Assembly (NCBI GenBank): GCA_964457545.1
Contig: CAYWEN010000007.1
Location: 83,305 to 147,304, forward strand
DNA from: JAGGTJ01 sp964457545
Lineage (GTDB): Bacteria > Desulfobacterota > DSM-4660 > Desulfatiglandales > Desulfatiglandaceae
Reading direction: 5' to 3'
Length of the DNA stretch: 64,000 nucleotides
This document shows, one piece after another, positions 36,156 to 45,201 of this stretch (position 1 is its first letter; each line of letters starts with the position of its first letter). Under the pieces are notes generated by a model, which saw only the letters and a list, made by a program, of their open reading frames with translations, was not told the origin of the DNA and searched no databases. The position numbers and the translations under genes are program-made.

Positions 36156-37766
36156 TCATCGCCTCTTAAGTTTACTTAACACTTTGCTTTTTGCAGATTT
36201 CTGTGTTTTGGCAGCAGTCATGCTAACAGGTTTTTTCTCTTTTTTTGCCTGTTTAGCCATTCGCTCCTCTTTTTCTCTTTGCCTCTGTTCTCTTATGGCC
36301 TGCTCCTCTGCTTCCCGTTTTGCTGCTTCTGCAGCCTTGGCCTCTGCCTCTGCCTTGGCCTTGGCTTCCGCTTCTGCTTTAGCCTTGGCCTCTGCCTCTG
36401 CCTTGGCCTTGGCTTCCGCTTCTGCTTTAGCCTTGGCCTCTGCCTCTGCCTTGGCCTTGGCCTCTGCTTCTGCCTTGGCCTTGGCCTCCGCCTCTGCCTT
36501 GGCCTTTGCTTCTGCCTCTGCCTTGGCTTTAGCCTCTGCCTCTATCTTGGCCCTATCTTCTGCTTTAACCTCAGGTTCAGACTCTGTCTTTGATTTTTCA
36601 GGCGTTTCCTTCTTTACCTCTACTTTAGGTTCTTCCTTTTTTACTTCTGCCTTTTTCTCTGTTCCGGGTTTTTTCCCGGTTTTAGCCTTTGGAGCAGATT
36701 TTTTTGGTTTTTCATCACCTTGTTCTACTGTAAGATCAGGCTCTGGTGACAGGGTTGCCAAATCAACACTCTGCATCTCCAACAACTTATTGATCCCCTC
36801 AACATCTGCAGCACTACCACCATTCATCATTAAATCTATATAGGAACGTACAAGCCGAACTGTCTCAGGATGTCTCAATACGGGAATATCCGAACCTGCC
36901 ATAAGATAACATACAGCAGCAACTGTCTCCATCAGAATAGCCCTTCTTTCAGGATCTCCAAGTGTAGGAGCATCATCTATCTGCTGTTTCGCCTCCTTAG
37001 ACTTCCATACTTCAGGTCCTATATTGTTAATTAAAGGACTTTGCAGTTTATCATCACCCTGAGTAAGTGCTGCCATTCTGATACGTTCCATAACCGAATA
37101 ACTGTACTCAAGCCCATAACCCAGACCACCTGTTGTAGGATCAATCAATATTTTCTCACCTGGCACGCCAAGGTTTTCAAGAAGAATATTTAATTGCTTG
37201 GCAAGATTGACATCTATAGGACTGGATGAGACAATAATATGTTTATAGGCAAGTGCACGTGCACCTATACCTTTATGATTAGCCTCTTCAATAGGTGAAA
37301 GAGCTATGTTTTTGCCATCACACATCTCTGCAATCAATGTAAGAACCTCTTCGTCTTTTTGATTGTTCGCAGTTCCCCATACCACAAGAGGAACATCAAT
37401 TGCGTCAGATACCTTTTTAGCTATCTCGGCAGCCTCTTTCGAATCCCTGTTCATTCCATTAGGATCAGTACTTTTAAGCTGAAGAACAATAACATCCGCA
37501 CCATACTCTTTCACACACTTTTGCGCCCACTTTTCAGGAGAAGACAAAACATCCTTGAAGGGCTCCAACGCTGCCGGCGGCCATTCTTCAGAAGGATCGT
37601 AATCCCACACCTCCATGGCTATCTTTGGAGCATTCGGCATATTCCCTTCAAACAGGTGGAAAGGGTAAACTTCCTCCCCACCAACTGTAATGGCTACAGA
37701 AGCTGCCCCTACAGTAACCTCTCTTATCTTCCCAGAATACATCTGTTTTGGAATTTCAAAAGCCAA
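36156..37766 (-). CDS. acsD: Corrinoid/iron-sulfur protein small subunit with Ala/Glu/Lys repeat tail
   Basis: AcsD (delta/small subunit) is a TIM barrel that pairs with AcsC. Residues 1 to about 345 cover the family (MEVWDYDPSEEWPPAALEPF, ILIDPTTGGLGYGLEYSYSVMERIR, LRHPETVRLVRSYIDLMM). The usual protein ends near residue 310-345. Here about 190 more residues follow: a charged linker rich in Lys, Pro and Glu (about 346-405), a run of eight to nine EAEAKAKA octapeptides (about 405-477), and a basic arginine/lysine-rich end. The tail should form a long charged helix. The start codon is TTG, supported by AAGGAGG 8 bp upstream. It is the first gene after a large gap and probably begins the operon. 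Confidence 0.93.
   Translation of the reverse strand: MAFEIPKQMYSGKIREVTVGAASVAITVGGEEVYPFHLFEGNMPNAPKIAMEVWDYDPSEEWPPAALEPFKDVLSSPEKWAQKCVKEYGADVIVLQLKSTDPNGMNRDSKEAAEIAKKVSDAIDVPLVVWGTANNQKDEEVLTLIAEMCDGKNIALSPIEEANHKGIGARALAYKHIIVSSSPIDVNLAKQLNILLENLGVPGEKILIDPTTGGLGYGLEYSYSVMERIRMAALTQGDDKLQSPLINNIGPEVWKSKEAKQQIDDAPTLGDPERRAILMETVAAVCYLMAGSDIPVLRHPETVRLVRSYIDLMMNGGSAADVEGINKLLEMQSVDLATLSPEPDLTVEQGDEKPKKSAPKAKTGKKPGTEKKAEVKKEEPKVEVKKETPEKSKTESEPEVKAEDRAKIEAEAKAKAEAEAKAKAEAEAKAKAEAEAKAKAEAEAKAKAEAEAKAKAEAEAKAKAEAEAKAKAEAEAKAAEAAKREAEEQAIREQRQREKEERMAKQAKKEKKPVSMTAAKTQKSAKSKVLSKLKRR
36338..36546. repeat. 24-bp tandem repeat array within acsD
   Basis: About nine units of 24 bp (coding on the minus strand for EAEAKAKA) lie head to tail. 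Two adjacent 48-bp blocks, beginning near 36341 and 36389, appear identical base for base, which points to recent duplication by slippage or recombination. The plus-strand reading contains GCCTCTGCCTCTGCCTTGGC-type units. Copy number is likely to vary between strains. Confidence 0.9.
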
Positions 37767-38617
37767 TTTTCCATCCTCCTTAATTTATAATAACCCAACG
37801 CAAGGCTTATAAAAACATATATATAAAACATATAAATCAGGGCAATAACAAACTTTTTATCCAGAAATGAGTTGTGCAGCAACTTCAGCATGATACAGAT
37901 CATCACATAAATATCTTCATCAATCACATACAAGCAACTCAAAAGAAATACATTATATTGATTTACTTTCTATTCCCAACTCCTCATATAGCAGTTTTTC
38001 ACCTAATAAACAGTGTTTATCCATACACAGTCTTTTTGCACAGTATCGGTGTCAATCTACGGAATTGCTTATAAAATACGTCTGCAGACCAACCTCTGGC
38101 ATCCTTGATCTTGTCCAAAACTTCTTGCCTACAGACTGTAAACTTACTATTACCCACAGCCTGTTTATGTATGGGCACAACCTATTATATACCACCTTCA
38201 AATTTCAATTCATTTGGTGTTTCTGCAGTCAGATCCTCCTGTTTACAAACCTTAACAAAACTCAACAGCATACAAGACCAATATTATAATCCGTTGATTT
38301 AATTGATTTTACAAAAACACACTCATTTATGAACCAAAAATTTTACAGCCCAAAAACATGATTTATAAGTCCCTATTTATTATACACAATTTTCTTTGTG
38401 GTATAAATAGAACAAAAATCTATTTTTTGTCAAGTAATTTATAAAGTAATTCTAACCAGTTTTATAAACACAATATACACCCTGTTTAGAATTTTAATAT
38501 CATAGAGCTACAATATATAGAACAGATTTAAAAATATTTATCTGTTTTCATAACATTAAGACTGTTCAGCCTTTCAGCATATATAAATAAAAGGGGCCCT
38601 TAAAACTGATTTTTCAC
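37767..38617. other. Long AT-rich gap between cooC and acsD
   Basis: This 850-bp gap contains a diverged family-1 repeat (about 38014-38145) and otherwise very AT-rich sequence. TTATACACA (near 38388) and TTACCCACA (near 38151) resemble DnaA boxes but are isolated. No coding potential is convincing; the short open frames are low-complexity. The promoter of the acsD-acsE operon probably lies at the left end, on the minus strand. Confidence 0.45.
38014..38145 (+). repeat. Family-1 dispersed repeat, copy D (diverged)
   Basis: TTTTTGCACAGTATCGGTGT and CAATCTACGGAATTGC match copies F and I. CCTTGATCTTGTCCAAAACT and TACAGACTGTAAAC at the right match the second half and right end of the family. About 20 extra bases separate the halves. 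Confidence 0.65.
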
Positions 38618-39370
38618 TCACAATGCATTCAATACCTTGTCAAATACCCTACAAGCTGAAGTAAAGGCAATAGAATCTTCAGGAAGCTGTATGGAAGGTT
38701 TTCCCTCAAGATCAAACCTGCGCACTTCACTGTCTTCAGGTATAATTCCTATAAGGTCCAGATCATACTGTGCAACCTGATCCTTAAGTATTTCTTCCTG
38801 CCCCTCTTTGGCAAGATTAACTATCAAATACTTGTGTTTTATATTCAGATGGAGTTTTGATGACAGATCAACTATCCTCGCAGCAGACATGATCCCTCTT
38901 CTGCTTGAATCTGAAACAGCCAACAGGATATCTACATTATTAGTTGTAAGACGGCTAAGATGTTCCATTCCTGCTTCATTATCAATTACAACATAGGGAT
39001 AATTTTCTATTAACCTGTCCAGAAACTTAACAAGAAGACTGTTTGCAGCGCAATAGCATCCCGGACCTTCAGGCTGTCCCATAACAATCAAATCAAAGCC
39101 CTCTTTTTCAACGATTGCCTCTTCAACCTTCATTTCCATAAACATATCCTTAGTCATTCCCTGGGCAACACCTACCTTCATCTGTTCCCTTGCATGACCC
39201 AAGGTCTCTTTTACTTCAACTCCCAACACCTCATTCAAATTTGCATTTGAATCTGCATCAACAGCAAGAACAGGTTTTTTGGAGTTTTCTACAAGATATC
39301 TTACTAACAATCCAGCTAATGTTGTTTTTCCGGTTCCACCCTTTCCCGCAAAAGCAATTGAAACTGTCAT
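38618..39370 (-). CDS. cooC: CODH nickel-insertion ATPase CooC
   Basis: CooC is a ParA/MinD-family ATPase that matures the nickel cluster of CODH (and possibly of ACS, as AcsF). The deviant Walker A is AFAGKGGTGKTTLAGLLV, with DADSNANLNEVLG following. The metal-binding CxC motif of the family is in GPGCYCAANSLL, and YVVIDNEAGMEHLSR is typical. The ATG at 39370 has GGGGAGG 9 bp upstream; a TTG at 39373 is adjacent. It has the same orientation as the acs genes, but an 850-bp gap separates it, so it probably has its own transcript. Confidence 0.94.
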   Translation of the reverse strand: MTVSIAFAGKGGTGKTTLAGLLVRYLVENSKKPVLAVDADSNANLNEVLGVEVKETLGHAREQMKVGVAQGMTKDMFMEMKVEEAIVEKEGFDLIVMGQPEGPGCYCAANSLLVKFLDRLIENYPYVVIDNEAGMEHLSRLTTNNVDILLAVSDSSRRGIMSAARIVDLSSKLHLNIKHKYLIVNLAKEGQEEILKDQVAQYDLDLIGIIPEDSEVRRFDLEGKPSIQLPEDSIAFTSACRVFDKVLNAL

Positions 39371-40152
39371 CAAAAACTACCTCCCCAAACCAAACGTACC
39401 CCTTAATTTTCATATACAAACAGCGATCATACATAACATAGGCACTGGCCCGTACCTAATATAACAAGAGGTATGTTTTCTCATATAAAAATTTTTATTC
39501 ATAAACCAATAAACCTGCAATACCCAACAGCATATGGAAAATCACCGTAAAAAGCGCAAAAGACATAACAGCTATAGAATAAAGATGTTTTTTTAATGTA
39601 ATGAATATGTTATAATAAGATTTACCAGAAAAACTGCCATCCGAAACAAACAGTTTCCATGTTAAAAGATTGCAAGATAATGACATACAACAGGTTACAG
39701 AACAGTTTTGAACTTGTATCCGGTAAGAAAACAAATATATCTGTAACAACACAGAATAATAATATACCTATGATTCTGTGTTGTTAGCATATTTATAAAC
39801 AAATTTACAAGCTTTATTATTAATATTATTCTTTAAATATACCTTAATAAATATAACAATACAGTTTTCTGTTACTGTAATCCGTTATTCTCCGAAGATG
39901 AATAAAAAACGGCCTTAGAGAATCAGAAACAAGCTGAATAAACACAATGTTACATTCAACCGTATCTGTTCTTACGATAGTCTGAATATTTGATATGCCC
40001 TCCTTTATCTGTAGTGATAAGACAGGACATAAACCTGTTGGAGGCGCTGCAGCGGCTGTTCAGTCTTGGCATGAAAGGGTAAGAATACTGTTACAGCAAA
40101 TCAGAACCGGTCAGAGACTTGAAATCAAATCCTGCATAAGGAGATATTTGCT
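39371..40152. other. Candidate replication origin (oriC) region
   Basis: Gene direction switches here from minus (28-39.4 kb) to plus (40.15-64 kb), immediately upstream of dnaN-gyrB. By eye, the plus strand is roughly balanced or C-rich in the genes to the left and clearly G-rich to the right. The gap holds a highly AT-rich stretch (about 39780-39870), a 14-bp inverted repeat at 39744-39786 and an ATAAAAATTTTTAT palindrome at 39485-39498. No canonical TTATCCACA box was seen, but DnaA of this organism has an altered recognition motif. The short minus-strand open frame at 39495-39752 lacks a ribosome binding site and was not annotated. Confidence 0.5.
39744..39786. repeat. 14-bp perfect inverted repeat upstream of dnaN
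   Basis: TAACAACACAGAAT (39744-39757) and ATTCTGTGTTGTTA (39773-39786) are exact complements around a 15-base AT-rich spacer. There is no T-run after either arm, so it is not an obvious terminator. Its place in the strand-switch gap makes a role in origin function or dnaN regulation possible. Confidence 0.7.
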
Positions 40153-41271
40153 ATGGAAGCAAGGATAAATAAAGAAAAATTTTTAAAATGTATTGCAAGG
40201 GTACAAAGCATTGTAGAGAGAAAAACAAACATGCCTATTCTTTCTACTGTGCTTTTAACCGCTGTTGATGACAGGATTCATATCTATGCCACTGATCTTG
40301 AAATCGGCCTTGAACAGATTATACCTTCGGAAATTAAACATAATGGATCTATAACTATTTCAGGAAGAAAGCTTTTTGAAATTTTAAAGGAAAGCAGATC
40401 TGACAACTTCCATATAAAGGGAAAAGAAAACAACAGGGTTTTTCTTTCGGATGATGTTGCCAGTTTTAACCTTGCATGTTATCCGGTTGACGAGTATCCT
40501 GTCGTCGTTAAACCTGAAGATGTTAACCTTGTTGAAATAAATACAGAAATTCTTGCTGAGATGATCAATAAAACAGTCCATTCTGTTGCAAGGGAAGATA
40601 TTGCACCAAAGCTGGCAGGAGTATTTATTGAAAAGGTTTCTGTAAATGATACATGGCTTCTTAAAATGGTGGCTACCGATGGTCACAGACTGTCTGTTGT
40701 GGAAAAAGACATCATTGGTATTGAAAACCTGAATCTTGAAAGGGGAGTGATGGTTCCCAAAAAGGGAATTCTTGAACTGGCCAAGATGGCTTCGGAGTGT
40801 GAAACTGTAGAAATGGGTTTCAAAAACAAGTTTTGTGTACTCAAAAGCCACAACATGTCCCTGGTTCTGCGACTTTTTGAGTCACGATTTCCGGATTACA
40901 CAGGCATAATCCCAAAGGAAGAACAACTTAAAAAGATTGTTGTAAATAAAGATATTTTTCTGAATGCAATGAGAAGAATGCTTATTTTAACCAACAAAAG
41001 ATATAATGCCGTCAAAATGCATTTGAAAGAAAATTCTCTTCAGCTTGTCTCTGTTAATCCTGAAATAGGAGAGGGAAATGAAAATATTATAATCAGATAC
41101 GTGGGAGACAGTTTGGATCTTGTTTTTAATCCCAGGTTTTTTGTTGATATGCTCCAATCTATGAACAGTGATAGTATTTTCATGGGGGTAACAGATAACT
41201 CAACTCCTTGTATTCTAACAGGAGATGCTGATAAGGGTTTCCTGGGTGTTATTATGCCAATGAGGTTTTAA
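40153..41271 (+). CDS. dnaN: DNA polymerase III beta sliding clamp
   Basis: DnaN forms the dimeric ring that tethers DNA polymerase III to the template. The 372 residues comprise three similar clamp folds. Signatures include CIARVQSIVERKTNMPILSTVLLTA at the N-terminus, LLKMVATDGHRLSVVEK in the middle domain and the C-terminal VIMPMRF ending that lines the protein-binding pocket. An AAGGAGAT site precedes the ATG. gyrB follows after 3 bp, so they are an operon. recF, which often lies between dnaN and gyrB, is absent here, and dnaA is about 32 kb away. Confidence 0.97.
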   Translation: MEARINKEKFLKCIARVQSIVERKTNMPILSTVLLTAVDDRIHIYATDLEIGLEQIIPSEIKHNGSITISGRKLFEILKESRSDNFHIKGKENNRVFLSDDVASFNLACYPVDEYPVVVKPEDVNLVEINTEILAEMINKTVHSVAREDIAPKLAGVFIEKVSVNDTWLLKMVATDGHRLSVVEKDIIGIENLNLERGVMVPKKGILELAKMASECETVEMGFKNKFCVLKSHNMSLVLRLFESRFPDYTGIIPKEEQLKKIVVNKDIFLNAMRRMLILTNKRYNAVKMHLKENSLQLVSVNPEIGEGNENIIIRYVGDSLDLVFNPRFFVDMLQSMNSDSIFMGVTDNSTPCILTGDADKGFLGVIMPMRF

Positions 41272-41274
41272 AAA

Positions 41275-43671
41275 ATGAACGAAAGCTTAAATTCATCATC
41301 TTATGTAGCATCTGATATCAAGGTGCTGGAAGGTCTTATGGCTGTACGTAAAAGACCTTCAATGTATATTGGCAATACAGGTTTTGAAGGTCTTCATCAC
41401 CTTGTTTACGAAGTTGTTGATAACAGTATTGATGAAGCAATGGCCGGATTCTGTGACAAGATATCCGTAATGATACTTAATGACGGCAGTGTTGTTGTTA
41501 CAGATAATGGGCGTGGTATTCCTGTAGATATGCACAAGACTGAACATGTTTCTGCCCTGCAGGTGGTAATGACCAAACTTCATGCCGGAGGTAAGTTTGA
41601 CAACAAAACATATACTGTATCCGGAGGGTTGCACGGTGTAGGTATATCTGTTGTCAATGCACTTTCAAAGTTTCTTGAAGCAGAGATATATCGGGAAGGA
41701 AAAATTTATTATCAAAAATATTCAAAAGGTATTCCTGAAACCGAGGTGGAGATACGAGGTACAACCGATAAAAGAGGTACCAAAATACATTTTTTGCCTG
41801 ACAGGGAGATATTCAGGACAATTGATTTTGATTTTGACAGCCTTGCCAGGAGAATGAGAGAGCTTGCCTTTCTTACAAAGGGAATCCATATAGATATATC
41901 TGATGAACGTTCAGGCAAAAAAAAGGAATTCTTTTATGAGGGAGGTATAGTTTCTTTTGTGAAATACCTTAACAGAAACAAGGAAGTACTTCATGAGCAG
42001 CCTATATACATATCAGGTGTGAAAAATGATGTTATTGTAGAAGTGGCATTGCAATACAATACTTCATACAAGGAGAATCTCTTCACCTTTGCCAATAATA
42101 TAAATACCCATGAAGGTGGCAGTCATCTAAGCGGTTTTAAATCTGCCCTTACCAGAAGTATTAATCAGTACCTGTTTAATTCTCCTATGGCAAAAAATGT
42201 AAAAGAAAAGCTTACAGGTGATGATATAAGAGAAGGTTTGACAGCAATTATCAGTGTGAAACTCCAAAATCCGCAGTTTGAAGGGCAGACCAAGACAAAG
42301 CTTGGAAACAGTGAAGTAAAGGGGATTGTGGAAAACCTTGTCAATGAAGGTTTGAGTAGTTTTTTTGAAGAAAATCCACCTGTAATAAAGTCAATTCTGG
42401 CAAAATCCATAGAAACGGCAAGGGCAAGGGAGGCTGCAAGACGGGCAAAAGACCTTGCTCGCAGGAAAGGAGTTCTGTCTGATCTGTCATTACCCGGTAA
42501 ACTTGCTGATTGCCAGGAGCGGGATCCATCCATGAGTGAAATATTTATAGTGGAGGGAGATTCTGCAGGAGGTTCTGCAAAGCAGGGGAGAGACAGAAGA
42601 ATTCAGGCTATTCTGCCGTTAAAAGGAAAAATATTGAATGTAGAGAAGTCAAGATTTGACAAAATGATCGCCAGTGAAGAAATAAGGATAATGATTGCAG
42701 CTCTCGGGACAGGTATTGGCGACAGTCATTACAACATAGATTCCCTTCGGTACCACAAGGTTATAATAATGACAGATGCAGATGTGGATGGTTCTCATAT
42801 CAGGACATTACTTCTGACGTTCTTTTTCAGACATATGCCTGAACTTATAGAAAATGGTCATTTATATGTGGCCCAGCCTCCACTATACAGGATATCGGAA
42901 CGGAAAAAGGAGTTCTTCATTAAAGATGAAGATGAGTTTAATGACTTTATTCTCAAAAGAATATCTGAAAGAGAAAAGGTTATAATGGATGACGGATCTG
43001 AATTCTCAGGTAGCAAATTAATAACCTTTTTGAAGGGCCTTATCAGATTTTATGATAGTCTTAACAGGCTTTCCAAGAAAGGATACAGCACACGTTTTAT
43101 CCAGTTTATGGTGTTCAATGACATGAAAGATATCAGTTTGTTCAGGGACAGGGAATTTATGAGTAGAATGTTTGATAAGATGAAAAAGGAAAATTTTACT
43201 GTAAGTAATGTAAGGTATCTTCCTGATGATGGCTTGTATGAGTTTGTTGTCACTGATACGGAAAATGGGAATGAGAGTTTATCTGTTAACTGGGAATTTT
43301 TATCTTCTTATGAATTCAAATCCCTCATGTCGATTCCTCAAAAGATAAAGGATTCAATATTTCATGAGTTTGTTTTGATCAGCGAAGGTCAGGAGAAAAA
43401 AATCAAGGATGCCTATGAATTACTTAATTTAATTATGGAAAACGGAAAAAAAGGCTTGGATATTCAGCGTTATAAAGGACTTGGAGAGATGAATCCGGAT
43501 CAGTTATGGGCAACCACCATGGATCCTGAAAGAAGAAGGCTTGTCAAGATTAAAATAGAGGATATCCTTGATGCAGATGACATATTCAATGTCCTTATGG
43601 GAGATAAGGTAGAGGCGAGAAGGGAGTTTATACAGAATAATGCCCTGGATGTTGCACAACTGGACATATAA
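41275..43671 (+). CDS. gyrB: DNA gyrase subunit B
   Basis: GyrB is the ATPase subunit of type II topoisomerase that introduces negative supercoils. The GHKL ATPase domain shows EVVDNSIDEAMAGFC, DNGRGIPVDMH and the GGLHGVGISVVNALS lid motif. The transducer domain, the TOPRIM motif IVEGDSAGGSAKQGRDR and DADVDGSHIRTLLLTFF follow. The C-terminus has QRYKGLGEMNPDQLWATTMDP. The 798-residue length indicates the long Gram-negative form with the insert of about 170 residues (roughly 560-720). Confidence 0.97.
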   Translation: MNESLNSSSYVASDIKVLEGLMAVRKRPSMYIGNTGFEGLHHLVYEVVDNSIDEAMAGFCDKISVMILNDGSVVVTDNGRGIPVDMHKTEHVSALQVVMTKLHAGGKFDNKTYTVSGGLHGVGISVVNALSKFLEAEIYREGKIYYQKYSKGIPETEVEIRGTTDKRGTKIHFLPDREIFRTIDFDFDSLARRMRELAFLTKGIHIDISDERSGKKKEFFYEGGIVSFVKYLNRNKEVLHEQPIYISGVKNDVIVEVALQYNTSYKENLFTFANNINTHEGGSHLSGFKSALTRSINQYLFNSPMAKNVKEKLTGDDIREGLTAIISVKLQNPQFEGQTKTKLGNSEVKGIVENLVNEGLSSFFEENPPVIKSILAKSIETARAREAARRAKDLARRKGVLSDLSLPGKLADCQERDPSMSEIFIVEGDSAGGSAKQGRDRRIQAILPLKGKILNVEKSRFDKMIASEEIRIMIAALGTGIGDSHYNIDSLRYHKVIIMTDADVDGSHIRTLLLTFFFRHMPELIENGHLYVAQPPLYRISERKKEFFIKDEDEFNDFILKRISEREKVIMDDGSEFSGSKLITFLKGLIRFYDSLNRLSKKGYSTRFIQFMVFNDMKDISLFRDREFMSRMFDKMKKENFTVSNVRYLPDDGLYEFVVTDTENGNESLSVNWEFLSSYEFKSLMSIPQKIKDSIFHEFVLISEGQEKKIKDAYELLNLIMENGKKGLDIQRYKGLGEMNPDQLWATTMDPERRRLVKIKIEDILDADDIFNVLMGDKVEARREFIQNNALDVAQLDI

Positions 43672-43754
43672 CACCTGTTATGTTTGGCCGAGGGTTTGGT
43701 ATGCTAACATCTTACTGGTTTTATTGGTCTTGTATGAAAAATCTTGTTTATGGA

Positions 43755-43797
43755 TTTGAAACTTTTCAGTTCCTGGGGACCATTTATGGATGGGCAG
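43755..43797 (+). repeat. Possible family-1 repeat terminus between gyrB and rfaE1
   Basis: ACCATTTATGGATGGGCAG resembles the right end of family-1 elements and a TTTATGGATTTGAAAC word lies just before it. Only the ends are recognisable, so this may be a relic. The rest of the 192-bp gap shows nothing notable. Confidence 0.35.
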
Positions 43798-43863
43798 AAG
43801 ACAGATAATTTTATACAAAGATTTTTATCTGAATTTTAATTAGTTTTTGAAGGTACCCTGTGA

Positions 43864-44859
43864 ATGAAAAGATATATTGAAACTGATTATAGTGAGTATA
43901 TTGACAGGTTTCAGGAAGCAAGGGTTATGGTAGTCGGTGATATAATCCTGGATAAATATATATGGGGAGAGGTATCAAGAATATCACCGGAAGCTCCCGT
44001 CCCTGTTGTTAATGTGAAAAAAGAGACAAAGATGCTGGGTGGAGCTGCAAATGTAGTAAATAATATGGTTTCGCTCGGTGTAAAACCATATCTGTGCGGA
44101 GTTGTTGGTGATGATACCAATGGCCGTTATCTTGTTGAGGAAATAAAAAAACATGGTCTTTTCGCATCTGGTATAATTGTGGAGAAAAACAGGCCTACTA
44201 CTGTTAAAACAAGGGTTGTTGCTCATAATCAGCAGGTTGTCCGTTTTGATAGGGAAACTGTGGATGAAATAGAGAGGGACAGTTCTGACAGGATGTTGGA
44301 GTTTGTAAAAAAAATGCTTCCAGACCTTGATGCCATTGTTGTCTCTGATTATGGAAAGGGTGTTATTGCTCCCTATTTTATGAGTGAGCTGAGGAATTTT
44401 ATTGAAGATTCACGTGTTGTTACTGCTGTTGATCCAAAGACAGGCAATTTTGAACATTACAAGGGGGTTAGTGTAATAACGCCAAACCATTATGAGGCTG
44501 GAATATACTGTGGTTTTGATATAACAGACAACCAGACTCTTGTTAGGGCAGGATTCAAGATGTTACATGAACTTGAATGCAGTTCTGTTCTTATAACACA
44601 GGGGAAGGACGGTATGAGCCTGTTTGAAAAAGATGGAAAATACACTCATATACCTACTGTAGCACAAGAGGTTTTTGATGTTACAGGGGCAGGTGATACT
44701 GTTATTTCTACTTTTTGTTTGGGTCTGGTGTCCGGTCTTGATTTCAAACTTGCTGCTATTTTGTCTAATTTTGCGGCAGGGGTAGTTGTGGGCGAGGTTG
44801 GCACAACGTGTGTAACTGCTGATAATTTAAGGAGAGTTGTTTCTCTGCAATCTGTATAA
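43864..44859 (+). CDS. rfaE1: D-glycero-beta-D-manno-heptose-7-phosphate kinase
   Basis: This PfkB-family sugar kinase phosphorylates heptose-7-phosphate at C1, an early step of ADP-heptose synthesis for the lipopolysaccharide inner core. VMVVGDIILDKYIWGEVSRISPEAPVPVV is the family start, LGGAANVVNNMVSLG binds substrate, and VTGAGDTVISTF is the PfkB catalytic signature with the catalytic Asp. It has only the kinase domain (331 residues); the cytidylyltransferase domain found in fused HldE must be encoded elsewhere. Its presence supports a Gram-negative envelope. Confidence 0.93.
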   Translation: MKRYIETDYSEYIDRFQEARVMVVGDIILDKYIWGEVSRISPEAPVPVVNVKKETKMLGGAANVVNNMVSLGVKPYLCGVVGDDTNGRYLVEEIKKHGLFASGIIVEKNRPTTVKTRVVAHNQQVVRFDRETVDEIERDSSDRMLEFVKKMLPDLDAIVVSDYGKGVIAPYFMSELRNFIEDSRVVTAVDPKTGNFEHYKGVSVITPNHYEAGIYCGFDITDNQTLVRAGFKMLHELECSSVLITQGKDGMSLFEKDGKYTHIPTVAQEVFDVTGAGDTVISTFCLGLVSGLDFKLAAILSNFAAGVVVGEVGTTCVTADNLRRVVSLQSV

Positions 44860-45201
44860 CAATATGACCGTTTATGAAGAAACCGGACAGTGTTAATAAA
44901 GTAGCTGTGTTTTTCACAATTTTAGTGCCTTTCTGTGCCTGATATATAAGTCGGGTTAATCTTACAAGTATCTTGTGCATACTGTATGTATGCTCGTACT
45001 TTCTTGATTTGTCCTCATTTTGCCTTGATTTGCTGTCCTTGAATAATCTGCTACAGATTTCCTTGGTTTTGTAGAAAATATATTGTGTTCAATTTTAGAA
45101 ACCCGCCTGTATACAGTGGAATTGAGTATGAAACAGATGTAAATAACAGGAAAATATCTTCCCATAATTTGTTTATGAACTAATAAAGGTTAAGTAATAC
45201 A
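44860..45201. other. rfaE1-DUF4416 gap with a possible diverged family-1 copy
   Basis: GACCGTTTATGAAGAAACCGG near 44874 and TTTTTCACAATTTTAGTG near 44908 resemble family-1 ends and core, followed by two tandem CTTGATTTG-type words near 45005 and 45026. The similarity is weak, so it may be a decayed copy. No gene was found here. Confidence 0.3.

Noticed and set aside
36338..36546. Regular repeat array as a possible CRISPR
   Set aside because: The units are contiguous 24-bp repeats without spacers and lie in frame within acsD.
36184..36843. Long plus-strand ORF of Ala/Ser-rich repeats
   Set aside because: It is the antisense of the acsD tandem repeat; its openness follows from the 24-bp periodicity.
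38380..38400. TTATACACA word as evidence that oriC lies at 37.8-38.6 kb
   Set aside because: It is a single loose match in very AT-rich DNA; the strand switch and inverted repeat favour the next gap, although the two cannot be separated without skew data.
39495..39752. Minus-strand 85-codon ORF with a hydrophobic C-terminal part
   Set aside because: No ribosome binding site, biased low-complexity composition and location in the proposed origin gap. A short membrane peptide from an internal start cannot be excluded.
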